Assembly: GCF_020034665.1 (NCBI RefSeq) | Contig: NZ_JAIQDI010000001.1 | Span: 2,852,001-2,916,000, forward strand | Origin: Niabella beijingensis | GTDB lineage: Bacteria; Bacteroidota; Bacteroidia; Chitinophagales; Chitinophagaceae | Reading direction: 5' to 3' | Length of the DNA stretch: 64,000 nucleotides | In this document: positions 41,943 through 51,058 of the stretch, in pieces | Layout: each line of letters starts with the position of its first letter | Numbering within the stretch: the stretch's first letter is position 1 | Translations under genes and position numbers: made by a program | Notes under the pieces: model-generated | Database searches by the model: none | What the model was told of the DNA's origin: nothing | What the model saw: the letters and a program-made list of their open reading frames with translations, nothing else

Positions 41943-43475
41943 ATGAATAAATTTATTTTTTGCTGCCTGGTTGTAATGCTGGGTCCCGTTATCAGCTACG
42001 GGCAGCCCTCTAAAACCGCCACACCTAAAGCTGAAAAACCAGCTGAAGAGCGGAAAAATGCTTCTGCGGACCTGAGCTTTAACCCGGATGCTGCGGTAAC
42101 CACCGATCATACAGTTACCATTAAAGGACAAAAAGTGGCCTATAAAGCCATTGCAGGCACGCTGCCGGTATGGGATGAAGACGGGAAAACGATTGCGGGT
42201 CTTTTTTATACCTATTATGAACGTACCGATGCCGGTAAGGCGGGCCGTCCGCTGGTTATTTCATTCAACGGCGGACCGGGTTCTGCTTCGGTATGGATGC
42301 ATATCGGTTATACGGGGCCGGTGCTGCTGAACATTGATGAAGAGGGCTACCCGGTGCAGCCTTACGGCTATAAAGAGAACCCTTATTCGATCCTGGATGT
42401 AGCAGATATCGTATATGTGGATCCTGTGAATACGGGCTACTCACGGATCGTGGGAAAAGAAGTGCCCAAGACAAAATTCTTTGGTGTGAATGCGGATATC
42501 AAATACCTGGGCGACTGGATCAATACATTCGTAACGCGTTATGAACGCTGGGGCTCTCCCAAGTACCTGATCGGGGAGAGCTACGGCACCACCCGGGTTT
42601 CCGGTCTGGCGCTGGAACTGCAACAGGCACACTGGATGTACCTGAACGGGGTGATCCTGGTATCGCCGACCACACTTGGTATTGAACGGGGAACCGCAAC
42701 AGATGCCGCATTGCGCCTGCCTTATTTTGCAGCTACGGCCTGGTATCATAAAAAACTGGCGGCGAATTTCCTGCAAAAAGATCTGGAAGCGTTTCTGCCG
42801 GAGGTGGAGGACTTTACCATGAACCAGTTGCTGCCGGCATTGAATAAGGGCAGTCTGCTGGATGAGGGCACCAAAAAATCCATAGCGGAAAAAATGGCGG
42901 CCTACTCCGGACTCTCACAGCAGGTGATCCTGCAGAACAACCTGGATATTGCCCCCAACCTGTTCTGGAAGGAGCTGCTGCGCAATGAAGGATTCACCGT
43001 GGGCCGGCTGGATTCGCGCTACAAGGGTATTGATAAACGGGACGGCGGGGAACGGCCGGATTTTAATGCCGAGCTTACTGCCTGGCTGCATGCCTTTACA
43101 CCACCCATAAATATGTACCTGCGGAACGACCTGAATTATAAGACGGATTACCCGTACAATGTTTTCGGACCCGTCTATCCCTGGGATAATAACAATGACC
43201 GTACGGGTGAAAACCTGAGAAGTGCCATGTCCATCAATCCGTATCTGCACCTCCTGGTACAATCCGGCTACTATGACGGGGCCTGTGATTATTTTAATGC
43301 TAAATACAACCTGTGGCAAATGGACCCTTCGGGTAAATTAAAGGACCGTATCCAGTGGGCGGGTTTCCGCAGCGGGCACATGATGTACCTGCGCAAAGAT
43401 GATCTGAAAACAAGTACCGAGCAGATCAGGACATTTATCAAAGCGTCTATTCCCAGCAGGGCGGCAAAATATTAA
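41943..43475 (+). CDS. Secreted serine carboxypeptidase-like protein (peptidase S10)
   Basis: A 510-residue exported protein (signal peptide to VISYGQ, then a Lys/Pro/Ala linker). S10 hallmarks: SFNGGPGSASVWMH (oxyanion region), catalytic Ser213 in IGESYGTTRVSG, Asp445 in SGYYDGACDYF and His479 in RSGHMMYL. S10 enzymes remove C-terminal residues, mostly at acid pH, and are well known in eukaryotes; bacterial homologues form a distinct group. A periplasmic or surface peptidase is expected. It is followed by the 155-bp repeat array. Confidence 0.93.
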   Translation: MNKFIFCCLVVMLGPVISYGQPSKTATPKAEKPAEERKNASADLSFNPDAAVTTDHTVTIKGQKVAYKAIAGTLPVWDEDGKTIAGLFYTYYERTDAGKAGRPLVISFNGGPGSASVWMHIGYTGPVLLNIDEEGYPVQPYGYKENPYSILDVADIVYVDPVNTGYSRIVGKEVPKTKFFGVNADIKYLGDWINTFVTRYERWGSPKYLIGESYGTTRVSGLALELQQAHWMYLNGVILVSPTTLGIERGTATDAALRLPYFAATAWYHKKLAANFLQKDLEAFLPEVEDFTMNQLLPALNKGSLLDEGTKKSIAEKMAAYSGLSQQVILQNNLDIAPNLFWKELLRNEGFTVGRLDSRYKGIDKRDGGERPDFNAELTAWLHAFTPPINMYLRNDLNYKTDYPYNVFGPVYPWDNNNDRTGENLRSAMSINPYLHLLVQSGYYDGACDYFNAKYNLWQMDPSGKLKDRIQWAGFRSGHMMYLRKDDLKTSTEQIRTFIKASIPSRAAKY

Positions 43476-43488
43476 TGCGGAGAGTTCT

Positions 43489-44094
43489 GGGCCACAGAGG
43501 CGCGAAGAAACATGAAGAGTGACTTTATAGTGCCTGGGATTTGGGAGTGGTTTCATAAAACATTAAGGGATTAAGGTCCATTAAGGCTTCCAGGAACTTT
43601 GTGTCACTTTGAGCCTTGGTGTCTTGGTGGCGGAATAAATAGGGCCACGAAGACGCGAAGCCACAAAGAAACACGAAGGTTGATTTTCTATTGCTTGGGA
43701 TTCCGGGACGGATAGTTTATAAAACATTAAGGCATTAAGGTCCATTAAGGGTTCCAGGAGCTTTGTGTCGCTTTGAGTCTTGGTGGCGGAATAAATAGGG
43801 CCGCAAAGCCGTGAAGAAACACGAAGGTTGATTTTATAGTGCCTGGGATTTCGTGGCGGGTAGTTCATAAAACATTAAGGCATTAAGGTCCATTAAGGGT
43901 TCCGGGAGCTTTGTGGCGCTTTGAGCCCTGGTGTCTTGGTGGCGGAATAAATAGGGCCACGAAGACGCGAAGCCACAAAGAAACATGAAGAGTGACTTTC
44001 TAGTGCCTGGGATTTCGTGGCGGGTAGTTCATAAAACATTAAGGCATTAAGGGTCATTAAGGGTTCGAGGAACTTTGTGGCGCACTGAGGAGCA
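43489..44094. repeat. Tandem array of about 155-bp AT-rich intergenic repeats, four copies
   Basis: Units start with GGGCC at 43489, 43642, 43798 and 43954 (lengths 153, 156, 156 and about 140). Shared features in order: GGGCC(A/G)C..., a CGCGAAG or GTGAAG segment, ACGAAG or ATGAAG, a TTAAGG series (CATTAAGG, ATTAAGGTCCATTAAGG) and TTGGTGGCGGAATAAATA. Copies differ by scattered changes. The array is longer than needed for regulation and lies between convergent genes. Similar repeats are common between genes in Bacteroidota. Confidence 0.9.
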
Positions 44095-45153
44095 TCATTC
44101 AATAACCGGTGCAGCAGTGGTAGGAACAGGTAGTTGCTTGTTTTCATCCGGTATTTCCTTAATGCCTTTATACCTGTAGGATTTTTCCGGTTCTTCACAG
44201 GTGGTATAAAACAGCGAACGGGTATCTGTTTTTCCCGGCAACGGGTCTTTCTGCTCAACAGGAATAAGCCTTACCCGGGTATATTTTCTTAATACGTCAT
44301 CCGAATTATAATCATTGTTTTCATACAGCCGGTAGTTCTGTTCTTTGTCAAACACCTGCCTGCTGATGTACTGGTTGGATGCTGTATCGTAGATATAGGC
44401 AGCGGTATCTATTTCTTCCGACGGCCGGTAGTGGTTATTGACATATATGATCGCGTCATTCCGGTCGGTGGGATCGTACGCAGCTTTCTGCTGCATTATC
44501 TCCTGCCAGTTATTATCCGCTTCCTCCTGCTTTTCAAATGACCGGCTTGTAAGCGTGGTTTGCAGCAGTGTTATCCCTTCTTTGGTAGTGATGCGGCCTT
44601 TAAAAGGATCATGGTGCCGGTCCGGTTTGTTATATACCAGAATATAGTCATTCTCTTTTACGGGGATCCTGTAGGACCCGGGTTCCTTTTCGGATTGCTC
44701 CCCGCGCCAGGGCGCATCCATCCTGTGACTGAGCCCTATCTGCCCGGGGCGATAAGTAGTATCCCATACAAAAGGTGCAGCAAAGCAATTGGCATGTTCA
44801 TTGAATACCCGCTGTACCGGGTGATCATCAAACCGGATAAAAGTGGCACCTTCTTCAAAACCGCCAAAGGCCATCCGGATACCTTTTATGGACTGGTCGC
44901 TGCGCGCGTATACAGAAAATACCTGCTCCGGCCTGTCGGGATAAAAAGAAAGCAATTCCTTTTCAAGAGCATATTTTCCAAACACCATGGTGGCATAACC
45001 ATACAGCAGGAATGTGCTGTCTGCAAACAGACAGATACCATCGGAGGTGCCGCCATACCGGCCCTGCATGCTTTTATGCGTGTCCCTGCTTTGCGCGGCT
45101 GCCGTGGAAAATGTAAGTAAGAGCAGTACCGGTAAAATAATTTTCTTATTCAT
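44095..45153 (-). CDS. Hypothetical secreted protein
   Basis: About 352 residues from the ATG at 45153 (MNKKIILPVLLLLTFSTAAAQ), a clean signal peptide; a Met two codons earlier is possible. The mature protein is beta-rich (YGGTSDGICLFADSTFLLYGYATMVFGKY, then GPRTYDFIK-like repeats of charged strands and DNYILVYNKPDRHHDP) with a lysine- and proline-rich tail ending in TAAPVIE. I recognise no family; the opening resembles secreted beta-sandwich proteins of the phylum. Convergent with the repeat array; upstream lie about 250 bases with no gene. Confidence 0.6.
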   Translation of the reverse strand: MNKKIILPVLLLLTFSTAAAQSRDTHKSMQGRYGGTSDGICLFADSTFLLYGYATMVFGKYALEKELLSFYPDRPEQVFSVYARSDQSIKGIRMAFGGFEEGATFIRFDDHPVQRVFNEHANCFAAPFVWDTTYRPGQIGLSHRMDAPWRGEQSEKEPGSYRIPVKENDYILVYNKPDRHHDPFKGRITTKEGITLLQTTLTSRSFEKQEEADNNWQEIMQQKAAYDPTDRNDAIIYVNNHYRPSEEIDTAAYIYDTASNQYISRQVFDKEQNYRLYENNDYNSDDVLRKYTRVRLIPVEQKDPLPGKTDTRSLFYTTCEEPEKSYRYKGIKEIPDENKQLPVPTTAAPVIE

Positions 45154-45360
45154 GTGCATGATTACAAATAGGCCCTACTGTTCGATAGCATATCCATGCA
45201 AATATGTAGTTATTTCATCTCAAATAAATGATCCGGCAGAAATTTTGTTGTTCTGTATGGAGAGGGCCTAACCCGCCTTCACTTTTAATGGTTTTATACG
45301 GCCGCAACAACCTTTATAACGTCATAGCAAGGACCGGAGGCCGGCCTGCTGCAGCCGGCA

Positions 45361-45390
45361 ATAAAAAAGCGGCCCCGCCGGAACCGCTTT
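45361..45390 (-). terminator. Terminator of the YceI-like gene
   Basis: On the minus strand AAAGCGG (45384-45390) pairs with CCGCTTT (45366-45372), followed by T residues (A-run at 45361-45368 on the plus strand). Confidence 0.75.
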
Positions 45391-45410
45391 CAGGAGCATC
45401 GCTCAAAATA

Positions 45411-45938
45411 CTATGCCTGTTTTACCAGTTCAGCGTTGATATGCAATTTCACATCATCACCTACCACAACACCTCCGGTCTCGGTAACCGCACTCCAGCT
45501 CAGGCCAAAGTCCTTACGGTTGATCTTCCCGTTCAGTTCAAAACCTGCAATGGTCTGGCCATATGCATTGGGTCCGATACCACCCAGCTCTACTGTAAGG
45601 GTTACGTTCTTTTTCACTCCGCGAATGGTCAGGTCTCCTGTCATTTCAAATTCATCACTGCTTTTGGGCGTAATGCCGGTCGACTCAAAAGTTAACTTAG
45701 GGTGGTTAGCTGCGTCAAAAAAATCGGGTCCTTTTAAATGTTCGTCACGTTGTGCGGGTCCGGTGGAGATGCTGTCTATATCTGCACTAAAGGTCACTTT
45801 TGCATCACTGAAATCCTCCTTGTCTGCAGTAACAGTACCTTCAAAGCTGTTGAACTTCCCGGATACGTTTGAGATTACCAGGTGTCTTACTTTAAAACCT
45901 ATTTCCGAATGCATCGGATCGATTGTCCATGTAGCCAT
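45411..45938 (-). CDS. YceI-family lipid-binding protein
   Basis: About 175 residues from the ATG at 45938 (MATWTIDPMHSEIGFKVRHL); the extra ten codons of the longer frame lack family similarity. YceI proteins form a lipocalin-like barrel that binds isoprenoid lipids. Family motifs: DPMHSEIGFKVRHL at the start, VTVTADKEDFSDAKVTF, HPKLTFESTGI, LTIRGVKKNVTL and the GFELNGKINRKDFGLSW end. There is no signal peptide, so this is a cytosolic member, common in Bacteroidota. Followed by a terminator. Confidence 0.93.
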   Translation of the reverse strand: MATWTIDPMHSEIGFKVRHLVISNVSGKFNSFEGTVTADKEDFSDAKVTFSADIDSISTGPAQRDEHLKGPDFFDAANHPKLTFESTGITPKSSDEFEMTGDLTIRGVKKNVTLTVELGGIGPNAYGQTIAGFELNGKINRKDFGLSWSAVTETGGVVVGDDVKLHINAELVKQA

Positions 45939-46149
45939 AGTTGTATTTGTTTTGTGATTTGATAGCACAAAATTAGTACCGGAACAAAAGACTGAAAATA
46001 ATCTAGGTTAAGATGGTGGGTTAAGGTTTTGTAAAGGTCCTGGTTCCGAGATATCCGGTAAGCACAGGTAAACAGCCCGCGCTTCACAGGATCGGTTGCT
46101 GTGCTGTAAGCGGGTACTTTTGGACGGAACAGGCTAAAAAGAGCCGGGA

Positions 46150-47337
46150 TCAGGGGAAGATCGCGGCCAGCTTGTTTTCAAGATCGATGCCGCGCAATCC
46201 TTCTGCGATGATCTTTCCCTGGGGATCAATCAGCACATTAAAGGGAATACCCCCGAATTTGTACATCGGCACTACGGGTGATTCCCATTTTTTTAGATCA
46301 CTCACCTGGGTCCAGGCCAGCTTATCGTTTTGAATGGCATTCTTCCAGGAGGTGGCATCATCATCCAGTGAAACGCCCAGGATGGCAAATCCCTTTGATT
46401 TATACTTGTTAAAAGCTGCTACGATATTCGGGTTCTCTGCGCGGCAGGGCCGGCACCAGCTGGCCCAGAAATCCACCAGTACATATTGTCCTTTAAAGGA
46501 GTTCAGGGACACCGGTTTGCCTGAAACGTCCGGAAGGGTAAAGTCCGGCGCCTGTTTCCCGATCCAGGTGCGGTCTTCTGCCGCTTGTATCTCCTGCTGA
46601 AGGTTGAGCTTTAATCCTGCTACCGCAACGTGGTTGGGGAATTTTTTGGTCACTTCGTCGATCAGTGCAATTACCTGTTTGTTATCCAGCGGGTCCAGTC
46701 CCAGTCCCTGTCCGTTTGCTGTAGACTGGTAATAACCCAGTTCAAACATGGAAAGCGCAGGGTTCACGGCCTTTTTGATTTCACCTACCGTGAATTCTTT
46801 AAGTGCTGTTCCTTCCTGTTTAGCAGTTTGACGTAAAGCGGTGATGCTGCTGTCGGCCCCTTTTATTGCCTTCAGATTGTTTGCAGCGCGCAGGCTGTCG
46901 GCTTTATGTGCTGTATTTACCAGCCGTATCATTTTTTCATTAAAGGCCAGCATAAAGGTTTTCATGGCTTCGCTTGCCGGTGAATTCTTTACGTCAAATT
47001 TTTCAGGCAGCTGGGGGTTTTTGCTGCCCATGGTTATACTCAGATCCACCTCAGGGACATCATTGATCACCGAAGCAACCGGGAAGTCCAGTTCATCCAG
47101 CCGGATATTATAAATGGCATCTTCCAGCGCTTCCGTCTTCAGGGTGAAGGTTCCGTTCCCGATATCAGCGGAATCCACAATCACCGGTTGCATGGAGGCA
47201 ACGGGAACTTCCTCCAGGTAGGCTTTTTTTGCCTGTGTGTTGACGACATTTCCGTTTACTGTAAAAAGTTTTTTATGATCATCCTTGCATCCTGCAAGAA
47301 TAACGACCCCGATGGCCATCCACAATAACTGCTTCAT
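46150..47337 (-). CDS. TlpA-family thiol-disulfide oxidoreductase with N-terminal DUF4369-like domain
   Basis: A 395-residue lipoprotein (lipobox GVVILAGC, Cys16). Residues 20-125 match DUF4369 (KLFTVNGNVVNTQAKKAYLEEVPVASMQPVIVDSADIG), followed by a helical region and a thioredoxin domain (about 255-395) with the active site Cys295-Arg-Pro-Cys298 in WASWCRPC. Such proteins are periplasmic disulfide reductases or oxidases, often linked to cytochrome maturation in Bacteroidota, though no ccm gene is nearby. The IPFNVLIDPQGKIIA cis-Pro loop is intact. Adjacent to gatB with about 70 bases between. Confidence 0.93.
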   Translation of the reverse strand: MKQLLWMAIGVVILAGCKDDHKKLFTVNGNVVNTQAKKAYLEEVPVASMQPVIVDSADIGNGTFTLKTEALEDAIYNIRLDELDFPVASVINDVPEVDLSITMGSKNPQLPEKFDVKNSPASEAMKTFMLAFNEKMIRLVNTAHKADSLRAANNLKAIKGADSSITALRQTAKQEGTALKEFTVGEIKKAVNPALSMFELGYYQSTANGQGLGLDPLDNKQVIALIDEVTKKFPNHVAVAGLKLNLQQEIQAAEDRTWIGKQAPDFTLPDVSGKPVSLNSFKGQYVLVDFWASWCRPCRAENPNIVAAFNKYKSKGFAILGVSLDDDATSWKNAIQNDKLAWTQVSDLKKWESPVVPMYKFGGIPFNVLIDPQGKIIAEGLRGIDLENKLAAIFP

Positions 47338-47406
47338 TCCTTTAAATTAAAATGCGGGTTTAAAAGATCACCGCAGGATTCATAATTGTTTTTGAAAAAC
47401 CGCCTG

Positions 47407-48852
47407 TCAGCTGAGTTTTTCCAGTAAAATGGCATTGGTCTTTTTTGGATCTGCCTTGCCCTTTGTTTGCTTCATGACTTCACCTACAAACAATGCCAGC
47501 AGGCCTTTTTTACCTTTTTTATATTCCGCCACCTTGGGTGCCAGCTTTTCGAGTACCGCATCAATGACCGGTTCCAGGTCTGCGGCATCGGATTGCTGGA
47601 TCAGGTTATTCTTTTCCGCGAGTGCCAGGGGCTGTTCTTCCGGGTGTGCTAGCAGCAGCTGGAAAAGCCGGGTGGAGGCAATGGAAAAGCTCACTTTACC
47701 ATTGTTCACACACTGGATCAGATCTGCTACCTGAGCGGGTTTTAACGGAAATGCCTCGATGGGCTCATTGTTTTCATTCAACCAGGTTTTAACAGGCCCC
47801 AGCATCCAGTTGGCTGCTGCTTTATAGTTTTCTGTGTGCTGTAATATCGCCTCAAAATAATCGGCAGTGTCCCGTTCTTCGGTGATCACCTGGGCATCAT
47901 ATTCCGGCAGCTGATAGGCGGTAATATATTGTTGAATGCGTTCAGCGGGTAAGGCCGGGATGGACCGGCGGATGTCCTCGATGAATGCATCTTTCAGATC
48001 GAAAGGGGGGAGATCCGGGTCCGGGAAGTACCGGTAATCTTCGGCATCTTCTTTATCGCGTATGGCAAAGGTAGTGCCGTTTCCTGCATCAAAGCTCCGG
48101 GTCTGCTGGCGGATGGTTGCGCCTTCTTCCAGTAAACCGATCAGGCGTTCAGCTTCAAAATCAATGGCACGTTTTACATTCCGGATGGAATTGAGGTTTT
48201 TTACCTCTACCTTGGTTCCCAGTTTTTCAGCTCCTTTAAGGCGAACCGAAATATTGGCATCGCAGCGCATACTGCCTTCCTCCATATTGCCATCGCAAAC
48301 CTCCAGGTAGCGGACCAGTTTGCGCAATTCGGTTACATAAGCAAAGGCTTCTTCGCTGCTGCGCAGATCCGGTTCGGTTACGATCTCTACCAGGGGCGTA
48401 CCTGCACGGTTATAATCCACCGCTGTATTATAGGGGTCTACATCATGAATGCTTTTTCCCGCATCCTCTTCCATATGGATCCGGTTCAGGCGGACGTCCT
48501 TTGTGCCGGCGGATGTTTTAATGGTGACATGACCATTTTTGCAAATGGGCGTTGTATGCTGGGAGATCTGGTATCCTTTGGGAAGGTCGGGATAAAAATA
48601 ATTTTTGCGGGCAAAATAATTTTTCTGCTCAATCTCACAATGGCAGGCCAGCCCCAGTTTTACCGCAAACTCAATGGCCTTCCGGTTCATTTTTGGGAGG
48701 CTTCCGGGGTGGGCCAGTGTAACCGGACTTACATGGGTATTGGGGTCGGCTCCGAATGCGATGCTGTCGCCACAAAAAAGCTTGCTCTCTGTCAACAGCT
48801 GGGCATGTACCTCCAGGCCGATCACAATTTCATATTTTTCACTCCGTTCCAT
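47407..48852 (-). CDS. gatB: Aspartyl/glutamyl-tRNA amidotransferase subunit B
   Basis: The GatB subunit that activates mischarged Glu-tRNA-Gln or Asp-tRNA-Asn for amidation. From the ATG at 48852 (MERSEKYEIVIGLEVHAQL), the family start, it is 481 residues; the longer frame to 48891 lacks similarity. The HAQLLTESKLFC and RYFPDPDLPPF segments, Asp-rich catalytic block (DYRYFPDPDLP) and the C-terminal YqeY-like domain (KPAQVADLIQCVNNGKVSFS) are all present. gatA and gatC are not adjacent in this window. Confidence 0.97.
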   Translation of the reverse strand: MERSEKYEIVIGLEVHAQLLTESKLFCGDSIAFGADPNTHVSPVTLAHPGSLPKMNRKAIEFAVKLGLACHCEIEQKNYFARKNYFYPDLPKGYQISQHTTPICKNGHVTIKTSAGTKDVRLNRIHMEEDAGKSIHDVDPYNTAVDYNRAGTPLVEIVTEPDLRSSEEAFAYVTELRKLVRYLEVCDGNMEEGSMRCDANISVRLKGAEKLGTKVEVKNLNSIRNVKRAIDFEAERLIGLLEEGATIRQQTRSFDAGNGTTFAIRDKEDAEDYRYFPDPDLPPFDLKDAFIEDIRRSIPALPAERIQQYITAYQLPEYDAQVITEERDTADYFEAILQHTENYKAAANWMLGPVKTWLNENNEPIEAFPLKPAQVADLIQCVNNGKVSFSIASTRLFQLLLAHPEEQPLALAEKNNLIQQSDAADLEPVIDAVLEKLAPKVAEYKKGKKGLLALFVGEVMKQTKGKADPKKTNAILLEKLS

Positions 48853-48913
48853 GTGCCGTATAAAGTTGTTCAGGTCCGCGAAGATACGCAAGCATATCGG
48901 TTTTTCAGGGCAT

Positions 48914-48948
48914 TAAAAAAGCCGCCCCGATCGGATCGCGGCGGCCTT
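48914..48948 (-). terminator. Terminator of the PDZ-protein gene, upstream of gatB
   Basis: GCCGCC (48921-48926) pairs with GGCGGC (48940-48945), extended inside by GATC-type pairs. On the minus strand the stem is followed by TTTTTT. A second stem AGCATAT-TGAG-ATATGCT lies at 48982-48999. Confidence 0.8.
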
Positions 48949-49038
48949 TAAACCCTAAATCACGAAAACTTAAAAACTATCAGCATATTGAGATATGCTA
49001 TAGGTATAACGCCTTATGAGAAAAAAGGTTGAAAAAAA

Positions 49039-50040
49039 TTATAAATCTGCGGTTTTTATCCGGGCAGACTGGGTAAGGGTAAGGGTCTGGCTCTTTCCGT
49101 TCCGGTTGATCTTAAAGTCGAGGGAAGCCTTTCTGCTGCCGCGGATCATACGGGAAGCCTGGTCGGTACTGTTTACTGCCTGGCCGTTGATCTCCTGGAT
49201 GATATCCCCGCTTTTCAATCCGGCCTTTGAGGCATCGGAATCTTTATCCACATCAAGCACTTTTACACCATCGCCTTTTTCAAGGTCCTGGATGCGGATA
49301 CCGATCTTAGGGCTGCTGCCAAATTCCTGGCCGGGAGTACCATAGAACCTGAAATTGCGGTTCCCGTTCCCCTGGTTGGGCAGCTGGCGCATCAGATCGT
49401 CAAAATCAATATTCGGTGCGGAATAAAAATTGCCGCCTCCCTGGTTAAAACCCATGCCTTCCGGGGCCTTCCATTTGGTAAGGGTGGCCTGGGTGGTATA
49501 ACTTTTATTATCCCTTTTGTAGGCGATCGACACCTTATCACCCGGGTCTTTATCCTTTATCGCTGCGGAAAGCTCATCCGGGGCACCGATCTTTTTGTCA
49601 TCCACAGTGGTAATGACATCACCTTCCTTCAGTCCGGCCTTATCCGCCGGGCTTTCTTCACTGACATTCACAACAGTGACACCCTCCTCCGTTTTCTGGG
49701 TCACTACCCCCAGCATAGCCTTGTTGGGTGCCTGAAACTTTTGTAATCCGTTGTCTCCCAGAATATTAAAAGAGCGACCCCGGCCAAACTGCCCGTCCTC
49801 ATTGTACACATCCAGGTCTTTGATCTTTTTTCTTTTTACAGTGATGTCAGCATCCTTGTCTGTATCTACCGGCTTGCCGTTCACGGTAATATTGTCGCCA
49901 TCCACTACGATGTTCATCCTGCCATCGGTCGCTCCTTTTTTTGTGATAATGATTTGTTCTGCTTCCTTGTTCTGGTTACGGTTCTGCGCAAAGCCCAGGG
50001 CGGGCATCAGCAGTGCAAAGAGTACATAATACGGCTTCAT
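49039..50040 (-). CDS. Secreted protein with two PDZ domains
   Basis: A 333-residue exported protein with a signal peptide (VLFALLMPALGFAQ). A basic/acidic region (residues 20-85, EQIIITKKGATDGRMNIVVDG and DADITVKRKK) is followed by two PDZ domains: about 95-190 (VVNVSEESPADKAGLKEGDVITTVDDKKI) and about 240-325 (VLDVDKDSDASKAGLKSGDIIQEINGQAV). No protease domain is present, so it is probably a scaffold or partner for a periplasmic protease. Residues 195-235 are Asn/Gly/Gln-rich. Followed by a strong terminator; its own promoter is not obvious. Confidence 0.85.
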   Translation of the reverse strand: MKPYYVLFALLMPALGFAQNRNQNKEAEQIIITKKGATDGRMNIVVDGDNITVNGKPVDTDKDADITVKRKKIKDLDVYNEDGQFGRGRSFNILGDNGLQKFQAPNKAMLGVVTQKTEEGVTVVNVSEESPADKAGLKEGDVITTVDDKKIGAPDELSAAIKDKDPGDKVSIAYKRDNKSYTTQATLTKWKAPEGMGFNQGGGNFYSAPNIDFDDLMRQLPNQGNGNRNFRFYGTPGQEFGSSPKIGIRIQDLEKGDGVKVLDVDKDSDASKAGLKSGDIIQEINGQAVNSTDQASRMIRGSRKASLDFKINRNGKSQTLTLTQSARIKTADL

Positions 50041-50155
50041 GTGTCAATTATTTTAGAAAATTCAATCAGGTTTCAGAAATACGTTTTTTTTCGTAGTTCA
50101 AAGTTAAGTGATTTGTGAAATACGAAAATATTCGGAAATGTTAAAATGCGGCGGG

Positions 50156-51028
50156 TCATTCCTTTAATTTTTGACCGCAGCTTTTACAGTACACCGCATC
50201 GGCGGTATGACCGGTGGCCTGGCAATGCGGACAGGGCTTACCCCGGTTCCTTTTTTCCTCGTAAATAACCGAAGCCGACATGATCCCGGTAGGTACTGCA
50301 ATAATGGAATAACCCAGGATCATGATGAAGGAGGCAATGATCTTACCGGCCGCAGTAACCGGGGCAACATCCCCATAACCCACGGTGGTAATGGTAACAA
50401 TGGCCCAGTAAATACTTTGGGGAATAGAATGAAACCCGTCATTGTGCTGGAATTCCACGATGTACATCAGCGAGCCCATAAAAATAGCCAGCAGCAATAC
50501 AAAGAAAAGGAATACGATAATTTTCCGGAATCCCCTGATCAGGGCGAACATCAGCACCCGGCTCTCATCCAGGAACCGCACCATACGGAAAATTCTGAAA
50601 ATGCGCAGCAACCGGAAGCTCCGCACGATCATGAACACATGCCACTGCGGATAGAAGAATTCCATATAGGAGGGCAGGATGGCCAGCAGGTCGATGATCC
50701 CGTAAAAACTGGAGGCATACTGCCTGGCAGAACGTACGCAATAAAGACGCAGCAGGTATTCAATGGAAAAAATAATGAGAAAAACAATATCAAGTATTTT
50801 GAACAGACCGGCATATGTTGCAGAAATGCCCTGCACGCTTTCCAGCATGAGTAAGGCAATATTGGAAAGGATCAGAACGAACAGGCCAATATCGAACAGC
50901 TTGCCCGCCGTAGTGGTGGCCTGGAAGATCGTGATGTACAGCCATTCCCGGAAAGTACCTTTTTCATCAGGTTTATTCTGATCCTGTACTACATCGGGTC
51001 TGTCTGGGATGAGCCGGAATAAAGACAT
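50156..51028 (-). CDS. Voltage-gated potassium channel with C-terminal zinc ribbon
   Basis: A 290-residue channel. Segments S1-S6 span about residues 45-245; S4 carries Arg every third position (VRSFRLLRIFRIFRMVRFLDESR), and the selectivity filter TTVGYGDVAP is exactly potassium-type. The S4-S6 arrangement places it with the Kv/VIC family. The last 30 residues hold two CxxC pairs (CPHCQATGHTADAVYCKSCG), a zinc-ribbon likely to bind Zn or act as a cytosolic regulator. The N-terminus is cytosolic and unstructured. Confidence 0.93.
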   Translation of the reverse strand: MSLFRLIPDRPDVVQDQNKPDEKGTFREWLYITIFQATTTAGKLFDIGLFVLILSNIALLMLESVQGISATYAGLFKILDIVFLIIFSIEYLLRLYCVRSARQYASSFYGIIDLLAILPSYMEFFYPQWHVFMIVRSFRLLRIFRIFRMVRFLDESRVLMFALIRGFRKIIVFLFFVLLLAIFMGSLMYIVEFQHNDGFHSIPQSIYWAIVTITTVGYGDVAPVTAAGKIIASFIMILGYSIIAVPTGIMSASVIYEEKRNRGKPCPHCQATGHTADAVYCKSCGQKLKE

Positions 51029-51058
51029 ATCCCAAATATAACAAATCGGAGATTTTTA

